Source: Strigamia acuminata (taxonomy: Eukaryota > Arthropoda > Chilopoda > Geophilomorpha > Linotaeniidae). Taken from it: DNA of 64,000 nucleotides. A program made the position numbers and the translations under genes. This document shows positions 9,805 to 19,208 of this stretch, one piece after another (the stretch's first letter is position 1; each line of letters opens with the position of its first letter). The notes beneath the pieces are model-generated. The model saw only the letters and a list, made by a program, of their open reading frames with translations, did not search any database and was not told the DNA's origin. Location: contig OX442323.1 of assembly GCA_949358305.1 (NCBI GenBank), forward strand, positions 3,658,001 to 3,722,000, given 5' to 3'.

Positions 9805-9913
9805 TAATGGATTACTTTGAGCTGAATTTTTCAACTTTTTTGTGATGTTGAATTTCGTTTTTGGTAATTGATGATTAATGTGATCAAATCCAAGACTGAT
9901 AGTATTGACATTC
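9805..9913. repeat. 109-bp direct repeat, right arm (copy 1)
   Basis: Identical to 8879-8987. This arm is continuous with the DEG/ENaC last-TM exon, so it is probably the original location. Equivalents at 27759-27867 and 45722-45830. Confidence 0.9.
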
Positions 9914-10075
9914 CAAGGTAAAGACTAACATTTCCAGCTGCTTCGATCAGTAGATTGAGATATCCATAAGCAAATCTTTCTTCAATAACATGAATGACAT
10001 TTGTTGCTGCTGCACTTTTGCGTTCTAACAAGGGAGCATCTGACTTAGACACTGTGACGGATTTCATCTCTTCTT
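9831..10075 (-). pseudogene. DEG/ENaC channel, last-transmembrane exon (copy 1)
   Basis: Minus-strand exon bounded by an acceptor (TTTTTTTCTGATTTGTTAG, AG at 10076-10077) and ending in TGA at 9831-9833. It encodes about 80 residues with the family's pre-TM2 and TM2 region, FAYGYLNLLIEAAGNVSLYL then GMSILSVLDLITLII. The GMS fits the G/SxS selectivity-filter position of DEG/ENaC channels. A short cytoplasmic tail follows (NYQKRNSTSQKS). It lies upstream of the first-TM exon at 8467-8878, so the two cannot belong to one linear gene; they are either neighbouring tandem paralogues or rearranged pieces. No middle exons are seen between here and copia-1. Confidence 0.65.
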
Positions 10076-10211
10076 CTAACAAATCAGAAAAAAATCAGCA
10101 ATGTAAAATTTTTTTTTCTTGTGAAAAAAAAAATTATTGAGGCATTAAAAAAAGATAGTGATTTTTCTTGTGTACTTGCACAATAATGCACATTTGAATA
10201 CATTTATTTAA

Positions 10212-10658
10212 CACTAGAAAGGCCAGAGCGGTCATTTTGACCGCAACAGCTGTTTTAAACAGCTGTAGCAATAAACCCAAAGGGTTTACAATGCTGGTAT
10301 TTTTTCACTTTTACTAACTTATGATACTTTACATCATAAATCAGCAAACGTGGCTTTTTTCTGTAATAAAAATTAAAAAAATTGAATTGACCTAGAAAGG
10401 CCGAAAGCGGTCCAAATGACCGCTTGAAACAACGCGCTCAAGACGTGCACGAAACGTGGACAAAACGCGTACAAATCGTGCAAAATACATAAACAATACG
10501 TGTATCTTGCGTTTTGCCATCAAATTGATCAGTAACACGCGAAATATGCGAAGAAAATAGCAAAACAAAAATTGATGGTCTTGTACGCATTGTTTCAAGC
10601 GGTCATTTTGACCGCTTTCGGTCTTTCTAGGTCGGCGGAAATTCCGGCCTTTCTAGTG
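10212..10658. mobile_element. piggyBac-like MITE with a nested second MITE (copy 1)
   Basis: The left end CACTAGAAAGGCC and right end GGCCTTTCTAGTG are inverted. The left flank is TTAA and the right flank is TCAA, as expected for a piggyBac-type TTAA target with one change. A second inverted pair lies inside: CCTAGAAAGGCCGAAAGCGG (about 10391) and CCGCTTTCGGTCTTTCTAGG (about 10613-10632). GCGGTCATTTTGACCGC is a repeated internal palindrome. No transposase frame is present. Confidence 0.75.
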
Positions 10659-11150
10659 TCAAGTAATTCAGTATTTTTGTAGTAGAAATTTAATTTTTGC
10701 CTCAATGGCTGACTTTATTTCAGCTGATTTGTTTTCATTTTAAAACGAAAACATTTAACTTAAGATGACTAAGATAAATTGGATAGCACTAATTTGATGG
10801 TGCTCTACAACTTTGTAATTGGAAATTTTGCTCTAACATGATTGGTTTAGACGTTAGCAAGTGAATAACCTTGAAAATGGCCTTCAAGGTCAAATTTGAT
10901 GACGTCATTGGATTGCTCTCACCCAACTTCCTATATGATCGCTTCATCAAAGTTGGCCTAGATGCAATTGCTCAGGAAATATTTGAGGGGAACAGACTTT
11001 TGTTCCACCCTGTATAATTATTCGAAAAACAAACTATAAAGTCGAATCATCGAGCCGGGTACTGTGTAAACGTACTATTCATCCGATTCCCACTGAAACT
11101 CGATGATCCTCGAAGTCGGGTAAAACTAAACAAGGAATGTCACGATAAGT
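10659..11150. other. Spacer downstream of copia-1, no gene; 3' LTR not identified
   Basis: This would hold the 3' LTR of copia-1 (minus strand), but I cannot define a TG...CA unit or a polypurine tract. CACCCTGTATAATTAT near 11006-11022 resembles the end of some other arthropod repeat. Equivalents at 28613-29104 and 46576-47067. Confidence 0.4.
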
Positions 11151-14100
11151 CTATGATCGGAATATTCGGGAAATCAATGATCGTAAACGTTCCGAAGAAA
11201 GCCATTTTGTGAAGATATCGGCGACGTTGAGTTCGCCGGGCACTTTTCGGAGTTCAAAGCGTCCCGCCATGTACCACTCCCTGAGCCAATGATATCGAAC
11301 GAGAATGTGTCGTGTTTTCGCGTTCTCGACGTCGTTGGAGGTGAATTGAATGGAGGCCAGGGCATCGGAATAAACGACGGGTCGAGATAAGCGGATCAGA
11401 ATCGGAAATTCGGTGTAAACGTGGTCCAACCAATACAGCTCCTTAACACACTCAACAAGGGCGAATTCCGCTTCCATTGTTGAGCATGCCACTGTCGATT
11501 GTTTGCGACATGACCAGCCGATCGGTACGTTTCCAATATAGGTGATGTAACCCCCGAAGCTCAAAGATGTTTCGATGTCACTCGCCCACGACGCATCCGT
11601 ATACGCCCACAATTGGCTTGTTGGCCAGATAATTCGATGCAAAGATCTGCAGTGTTTGCGACGTACTGCAGAACTTGTAGAAGAGCTCGAATGTGAGTCC
11701 TGTCGTAGCACGTGTTATACTGTGCCAGAGCGATGACGGAGTAAAGGATGTCGGGGCGTGTCCTCGAAGCCAGAAACAATAACGACCCAATGAGTGATCG
11801 ATAGGGAAAATCTTCTAAATTTTCGGTCGGGCCTTTGACGAGTGTTGTTCCAGGGGTTACGGGCACCTTGACGAGATTGTTGATCGATGTTCCGAATTTC
11901 TTGACGATTTTCGCGATGTAGGCACGCTGGGTGATAAACGTGCGCCCCATGTCGCGGATGAACTCGACGCCTAACAACTTCGTAATCGGACCGAGATTTA
12001 CGATGTCGAATTTCGAACTGATGAGTCGGATTAACTGTTCAAAGACACTGTCGGACGCGTAGAATAGGACTATGTCATCCACGTAGACCAGCATGACGGC
12101 GGTCTTTCTATACACGTAGACTCAGTTACACGCCGGCATCTTGTGAAATCCGAGAGCTCGAAGAGTTTCGTCCAATTTTTCGAACCACTGTCTTCCGGAT
12201 TGGTGTAGTTCGTAGAGTGATTTCACGAGTAACCACACGTTGTTTGGGTGGAAACATGTGGCACCTGGGGATATATGCATGTAGACTTTGTGCTTCAATT
12301 CCCCGTACAAGTATGCACATTTCACGTCCAGGTGAGCATCTTTCCACCCACGCAACACAACTAGAAGACAGAAGAATAGACGAATCAATAGAAAGTTCAC
12401 TACTGGACTAAAAACTTCATCGTAATCAACGCCGAGGGTCTGTCGTAAGCCTTGGGCAACTAGTCGGGCACGATATCGAGTTATGGTTCCGGCTCCGTCG
12501 GTCTTTAATTTGAAAATCCACTTGCAGTCGAGTACAGTGGTGTCCGGTGGTCTTGGAACTTCAACATACACTTCCCTTTCTTTGAAAGTCCCCAGCTCTT
12601 CGCTAATGGCTTCGTGCCATTTCGGAGCGTCGGTGAACTTGGGAATTTCGGCATAGGAAGCCGGTTCAGTTCGGCATAAATGAGCCGCGTGACGAACGCC
12701 CGGAAGAATTCCGGGTTGTTGGGTAGAACTTCGAAGGGATTTCCGATACGATTGGCGTTCATCGATTTGTACGTGGATGGATTCGTAGACTCGGTTTTCA
12801 ACGGGGTTCCAAACTCTGTATCCGCGTGTTCCGGTGGCGTAACCGACGAGATATCCTTCCCAGGCGCGTGGATCGAGTTTCTTGCGCCCTGGTGCGGTGT
12901 AATGTACCCAGCATTTGGATCCTACTTTACGAAGGTGTCGAAGAGACAATGCTTGTTGTCGCCAGAGAATATAAGGAACTTCATTCTTCAACCTCGAGTG
13001 TGGGCTGCGGTTTTTAATATACGCGAATGTAACCGCTAATTCGGCCCAAAGAGCATCTGGTAATCGAGTTTCGGAAATGAATGCTCGGACATTGTCGGCC
13101 ATTGTCCTGTTAATCCTCTTGGCGACCCCATTCATCTGTGGCGATGACGGGTTTGTCCGTTGACCCTGCAAATAACGCAGAAATTTATTCGACATGAATT
13201 TGCCGCCCTGGTCTGTCCTGATCGCTTTAATGCGGGTGTTTTGAATACGCTCGACCCTGGCGACGAAGTCTTTAAATGTTGCGAAGACTTGTGACTTTTG
13301 CGTCAATGATAATGAAGATAAAACGTGCGCCGCCGAAAGATGCGATGGGTGCCGGACCCCAGACGTCTATGTGCAGGAGATCCAACGGTTTCGATGTGCA
13401 GGGGTGTGGATCCGGCTTGTGAGAAGCCCTTGTCGACTTTGCTAAACGACAGTCATTACATAATAGCTCTTGTCGAACTTCTGCCGGTTCCATGCCATAG
13501 ACTTGATCATTTGCTGCTAATAGCTTCATTGCATTCGTATGCAAGTGTCCGAGCCGGCTATGCCACAAACCAGTGGCATCTTTGACTGTGGTAGGGTTAG
13601 CAATTACCTTCTGTTTTGATTGAGAAGGATTGGTGGGAGGAGAAACGGTGGTAGCAGTAGGAATTGACTTGATGACGTGGACATAGGATGGGACGGGCGG
13701 ATTGTTGTGGACCGGTGTAGGATTAGGCGGAGGAAGGGAGATCGGATTGGTTGTGGCAGGAATTTGTTTTGTAGTCTCAACTGGTGGCAATTCAATGCGA
13801 AAATCCGTAATCTCTCGCTGATTCCCTTTTCCTTTTCCTTTCTTCTGCTTCGGTATTTTAACAAAATCCTCTTCGGTCGTAAGAAATGTCTGTACCGGTG
13901 GAACTGTCGGTTGAATATTTGCGGAAACTGTCGTCGCAAATGTCGGAGTCGAACATAATCCGTCCACATCATATAATCCGCCACGTTCCTTCGCACGGAT
14001 AAGAGGGCTACTAATGTTCGATTGATATACGTGAACTTCACCGTTGAAAATGCGTTTTATCGATCTTCGAAACTGAAATCAAGTTTGCCTCGAAATTCGG

Positions 14101-14294
14101 TCCGTAGAGAACGTTTGTTAAATTAACGGTGCATTCTGCATTGTCAATCTCTGCGAGTAGTCGAACTGTTCCTTTCCCGGTGACTTGGGACTTGCCCTGT
14201 CCCAATTCGATATCAAAAGGGATAATGTCCGTGAAATCAGTAAACCACGCACGACGCCATTTGCAACCTTTTTCACATAGTTTTCGCTCGACAT
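11151..14294 (-). pseudogene. Copia-1 gag-pol remnant, multiply disrupted (copy 1)
   Basis: Minus-strand Ty1/copia polyprotein in pieces. In coding order: a gag start (ATG at 14292-14294, MSSENYVKK) joined within about 60 bases to the C-terminal part of the protease region (ANLISVSKIDK), so nearly all gag and the protease active site are deleted. Next come the zinc-binding GAG-pre-integrase part (LWHSRLGHLHTN, CNDCRLAKS), integrase, reverse transcriptase (YVDD at about 12074-12085) and RNase H (AYTDAS, STMEAEFA, KTRHI) to a stop at 11151. Lesions: frame changes near 14230, 14050, 13290 and 11620; an in-frame TGA at 12122-12124 just before the YVDD block; and Lys in place of the catalytic Glu of integrase (NGVAKRINRT, about 13118). 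It cannot encode an active element. Confidence 0.9.
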
Positions 14295-14314
14295 TTTGAG
14301 CTGTTTTGGTTTTT

Positions 14315-14327
14315 CCTCTGCTACCAA
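14315..14327 (-). other. Primer binding site of copia-1 (tRNA-iMet type, copy 1)
   Basis: On the minus strand it reads TTGGTAGCAGAGG. The last 12 bases match the complement of the 3' end of animal initiator tRNA-Met (...CCTCTGCTACCA). It lies 20 bases before the gag ATG. No 5' LTR end TG...CA is directly upstream. Equivalents at 32269-32281 and 50222-50234. Confidence 0.7.
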
Positions 14328-14346
14328 ACCTACAATTGGTAGCAGA
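14317..14346. repeat. Head-to-head tRNA-iMet primer-site palindrome (copy 1)
   Basis: TCTGCTACCAA (14317-14327) and TTGGTAGCAGA (14336-14346) are exact inverted repeats around an 8-base loop. The plus-strand arm continues as TGGTAGCAGACGATGG, matching 15 of 16 bases of the tRNA-iMet complement. Equivalents at 32271-32300 and 50224-50253. Confidence 0.85.
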
Positions 14347-14404
14347 CGATGGTTATATCCTCTACACGCTTCATTTTCCACTAACTATCGCCGAAAATTC
14401 CGCG

Positions 14405-14501
14405 AATAACACAATAACACAATAACACAATAAAACAATAAAACAATAACACAATAAAACAATAACACAATAACACAATAACACAATAACACAATTACAC
14501 A
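14405..14501. repeat. (AACACAAT)n microsatellite (copy 1)
   Basis: About 11 tandem 8-mers, some changed to AAAACAAT, between the broken 5' end of copia-1 and the 11-bp minisatellite. Equivalents at 32359-32455 and 50312-50408. Confidence 0.9.
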
Positions 14502-17055
14502 ATTTTTTGGCATTTTTTTGGCATTATTTTGGCATTATTTTGGTATTTTTTTGGCATTATTTTGGCATTATTTTGGTATTATTCTGGCATTTTTTTGATA
14601 TTTTTTTGGTATTTTTTTGGCATTATTTTGACATTATTTTGGCATTTTTTTGGTATTTTTTTGGCATTATTTTGGTATTATTTTGGTATTATTTTGGCAT
14701 TATTTTGGTATTTTTTTGGCATTATTTTGGCATTATTTTGGCATTTTTTTGGTATTTTTTTGGCATTATTTTGGTATTTTTTTGGCATTATTTTGGTATT
14801 ATTTTGGTATTATTCTGGCATTTTTTTGGTATTTTTTTGGTATTTTTTGGCATTATTTTGGCATTATTTTGGCATTTTTTTGGCATTATTTTGGCATTTT
14901 TTTTGCATTATTTTGGCATTTTTTGATATTTTTTTGGTATTTTTTTGGCATTTTTTTGGTATTATTTTGGTATTATTTTGGCATTATTTTGGCATTATTT
15001 TGGCATTGTTTTGGTATTATTTTGGTATTATTTTGGCATTTTTTTGGCATTTTTTTGGCATTTTTTTGGCATTTTTTTGGTATTATTTTGGTATTATTTT
15101 GGCATTATTTTGGTATTTTTTTGGCATTATTTTGGCATTATTTTGGCATTTTTTTGGTATTTTTTTGGCATTATTTTGGCATTATTTTGGTATTTTTTTG
15201 GCATTATTTTGGCATTTTTTTGGCATTATTTTGGCATTATTTTGGTATTATTTTGGTATTATTCTGGCATTTTTTGGTATTATTTTGGCATTATTTTGGT
15301 ATTTTTTTGGCATTATTTTGGCATTATTTTGGTATTATTCTGGCATTTTTTTGATATTTTTTTGGTATTTTTTTGGCATTATTTTGACATTATTTTGGCA
15401 TTTTTTTGGTATTTTTTTGGCATTATTTTGGTATTATTTTGGTATTATTTTGGCATTATTTTGGTATTTTTTTGGCAATATTTTGGTATTTTTTTGGTAT
15501 TATTTTGGCATTTTTTTGGCATTATTTTGGCATTTTTTTGGCATTACTTTGGCATTATTCTGGCAATTTTTTGGTATTTTTTTGGCATTATTTTGGTATT
15601 TTTTTGGCATTTTTTTGGCATTATTTTGGTATTTTTTTGGCATTTTTTTGGCATTATTTTGGCATTATTTTGGCATTATTTTGGCATTTTTTTGGTATTT
15701 TTTTGGCATTATTTTGGTATTTTTTGGCATTATTTTGGTATTATTTTGGTATTATTTTGGTATTTTTTTGGTATTATTTTGGTATTATTTTGGCATTATT
15801 TTGGTATTTTTTTGGCATTATTTTGGCATTATTTTGGCATTTTTTTGGTATTTTTTTGGCATTATTTTGGCATTTTTTTGGCATTATTTTGGCATTATTT
15901 TGGTATTATTTTGGTATTATTCTGGCATTTTTTGGTATTATTTTGGCATTATTTTGGTATTTTTTTGGCATTATTTTGGCATTATTTTGGTATTATTCTG
16001 GCATTTTTTTGATATTTTTTTGGTATTTTTTTGGCATTATTTTGACATTATTTTGGCATTTTTTTGGTATTTTTTTGGCATTATTTTGGTATTATTATGG
16101 TATTATTTTGGCATTATTTTGGTATTTTTTTGGCATTATTTTGGCATTATTTTGGCATTTTTTTGGTATTTTTTTGGCATTATTTTGGTATTTTTTTGGC
16201 ATTATTTTGGTATTATTTTGGTATTATTCTGGCATTTTTTTGGTATTTTTTTGGTATTTTTTGGCATTATTTTGGCATTATTTTGGCATTTTTTGGCATT
16301 ATTTTGGCATTTTTTTTGCAATTTTTTGGCATTTTTTGATATTTTTTTGGTATTTTTTTGGCATTTTTTTGGTATTATTTTGGTATTATTTTGGCATTAT
16401 TTTGGCATTATTTTGGCATTGTTTTGGTATTATTTTGGTATTATTTTGGCATTTTTTTGGCATTTTTTTGGCATTTTTTTGGTATTATTTTGGTATTATT
16501 TTGGCATTATTTTGGTATTTTTTTGGCATTATTTTGGCATTATTTTGGCATTTTTTTGGTATTTTTTTGGCATTATTTTGGCATTGTTTTGGTATTTTTT
16601 TGGCATTATTTTGGCATTTTTTTGGCATTATTTTGGCATTATTTTGGTATTATTTTGGTATTATTCTGGCATTTTTTTGGTATTATTTTGGCATTATTTT
16701 GGTATTATTTTGGTATTATTCTGGCATTTTTTTGGTATTTTTTTGGCATTATTTTGGTATTATTTTGGTATTATTTTGGCATTTTTTTGGCATTTTTTTG
16801 GCATTTTTTTGGTATTATTTTGGTATTTTTTTGGCATTATTTTGGCATTATTTTGGCATTTTTTTGGTATTTTTTTGGCATTATTTTGGTATTTTTTGGC
16901 ATTATTTTGGTATTATTTTGGTATTATTCTGGCATTTTTTTGGCATTTTTTTGGCATTTTTTTGGCATTTTTTTGGCATTATTTTGGTATTATTTTGGTA
17001 TTTTTTTGGCATTATTTTGGCATTATTTTGGTATTATTTTGGTATTATTCTGGCA
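14502..17055 (+). repeat. 11-bp minisatellite array (copy 1, about 2.55 kb)
   Basis: Tandem 11-mers ATTATTTTGGC/T and ATTTTTTTGGC/T, with occasional 10-mers and variants (GATATT, GACATT, ATTCTGGC). Blocks recur at higher order: the variant string ATTCTGGC-ATTTTTTTGATATT appears at about 14581, 15337 and 15995. No stops occur in several plus frames, giving frames of hundreds of codons rich in FWHYFGIIL. These are repeat artefacts. Confidence 0.95.
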
Positions 17056-18862
17056 CGTAACCGACGTAACCGACGTAACCGACGTAACCGACGTAACCGA
17101 CGTAACCGACGTAACCGACGTAACCGACGTAACCGACGTAAGCGACGTAAGCGACGTAAGCGACGTAACCGACGTAACCGACGTAACCGACGTAACCGAC
17201 GTAACCGACGTAACCGACGTAACCGACGTAACCGACGTAACCGACGTAAGCGACGTAACCGACGTAACCGACGTAACCGACGTAACCGACGTAACCGACG
17301 TAACCGACGTAACCGACGTAACCGACGTAACCGACGTAACCGACGTAACCGACGTAAGCGACGTAACCGACGTAACCGACGTAACCGACGTAACCGACGT
17401 AAGCGACGTAACCGACGTAACCGACGTAACCGACGTAAGCGACGTAACCGACGTAACCGACGTAACCGACGTAACCGACGTAACCGACGTAACCGACGTA
17501 ACCGACGTAAGCGACGTAACCGACGTAAGCGACGTAACCGACGTAACCGACGTAACCGACGTAACCGACGTAACCGACGTAACCGACGTAAGCGACGTAA
17601 CCGACGTAAGCGACGTAAGCGACGTAACCGACGTAACCGACGTAAGCGACGTAACCGACGTAACCGACGTAACCGACGTAAGCGACGTAACCGACGTAAC
17701 CGACCTAACCGACGTAACCGACGTAACCGACGTAAGCGACGTAACCGACGTAACCGACGTAACCGACGTAACCGACGTAACCGACGTAACCGACGTAACC
17801 GACGTAACCGACGTAACCGACGTAACCGACGTAACCGACGTAACCGACGTAAGCGACGTAACCGACGTAAGCGACGTAACCGACGTAACCGACGTAACCG
17901 ACGTAACCGACGTAACCGACGTAACCGACGTAACCGACGTAAGCGACGTAAGCGACGTAACCGACGTAACCGACGTAACCGACGTAACCGACGTAACCGA
18001 CGTAAGCGACGTAAGCGACGTAAGCGACGTAAGCGACGTAACCGACGTAACCGACGTAACCGACGTAACCGACGTAACCGACGTAACCGACGTAACCGAC
18101 GTAAGCGACGTAACCGACGTAACCGACGTAACCGACGTAACCGACGTAAGCGACGTAACCGACGTAAGCGACGTAACCGACGTAACCGACGTAACCGACG
18201 TAACCGACGTAACCGACGTAACCGACGTAACCGACGTAACCGACGTAACCGACGTAACCGACGTAACCGACGTAACCGACGTAACCGACGTAACCGACGT
18301 AACCGACGTAACCGACGTAACCGACGTAACCGACGTAACCGACGTAACCGACGTAACCGACGTAACCGACGTAACCGACGTAAGCGACGTAAGCGACGTA
18401 ACCGACGTAAGCGACGTAAGCGACGTAAGCGACGTAAGCGACGTAACCGACGTAACCGACGTAACCGACGTAACCGACGTAACCGACGTAACCGACGTAA
18501 CCGACGTAACCGACGTAAGCGACGTAACCGACGTAACCGACGTAACCGACGTAACCGACGTAACCGACGTAACCGACGTAACCGACGTAACCGACGTAAC
18601 CGACGTAACCGACGTAACCGACGTAACCGACGTAACCGACGTAAGCGACGTAAGCGACGTAACCGACGTAACCGACGTAACCGACGTAACCGACGTAACC
18701 GACGTAACCGACGTAACCGACGTAACCGACGTAAGCGACGTAACCGACGTAACCGACGTAACCGACGTAACCGACGTAACCGACGTAAGCGACGTAACCG
18801 ACGTAAGCGACGTAACCGACGTAACCGACGTAACCGACGTAACCGACGTAACCGACGTAACC
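17056..18862 (+). repeat. 9-bp satellite array (CGTAACCGA)n (copy 1, about 1.8 kb)
   Basis: About 200 tandem copies of CGTAACCGA, with a scattered single-base variant CGTAAGCGA. It joins the 11-bp array directly (TTCTGGCA|CGTAACCGA) and ends where the copia-2 LTR begins. Because 9 is a multiple of three, every frame repeats: the plus strand reads (RNR)n or (VTD)n and the minus strand (RLR)n or (SVT)n. Confidence 0.97.
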
Positions 18863-19190
18863 TGTTGAATTGTGATCCTAAATTGTGTGGATAATGTATA
18901 GCGTCAGTGGTTTGGAAAAACTCCAAAAGCAGCAGAAAACAGATCAGGTGTTTACAGGTGTGAAACATCACCTCAAGTGAGAGTTTAATGAACTATAATA
19001 TATGATTCATCAGTTACATACAGAGAGCCACCTAGTGGCATAAAGTAAAAGATACACATGTAAACAAAGCATCAATAATACTTGAAAAGCTAAACGCAAA
19101 TACGTGTAAACAATTAATAGAATACAGAACAAGATGTCGCTTGATAATACGACATATAAAGCTATTACCAATACATGCTATATCTTAACA
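18863..19190 (-). repeat. Copia-2 3' LTR (copy 1, 328 bp)
   Basis: On the minus strand it starts TGTTAAGATATAGC directly after a polypurine tract (AGGGGGCCGAT, plus 19191-19201) and ends ATTCAACA at the satellite edge, so it has TG...CA ends. No second copy lies at the 5' side, so the element is truncated. Equivalents at 36826-37153 and 61253-61580. Confidence 0.85.
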
Positions 19191-19208
19191 ATCGGCCCCC
19201 TCGTATAA

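Noticed and set aside
11561-11711. Programmed frameshift between RT and RNase H in copia-1
   Set aside because: Copia elements encode these in one frame, as copia-2 and copia-3 here do. Other clear lesions in the same element make simple decay the better reading.
14529-18894. Very long plus-strand frames (up to 1162 codons) with FWHYFGIIL and RNRRNRR or VTD repeats
   Set aside because: They follow from the 11-bp (33-base reading cycle) and 9-bp periods lacking stop codons. Several frames of the same DNA are open at once, and a frame crossing both arrays has no conserved domain.
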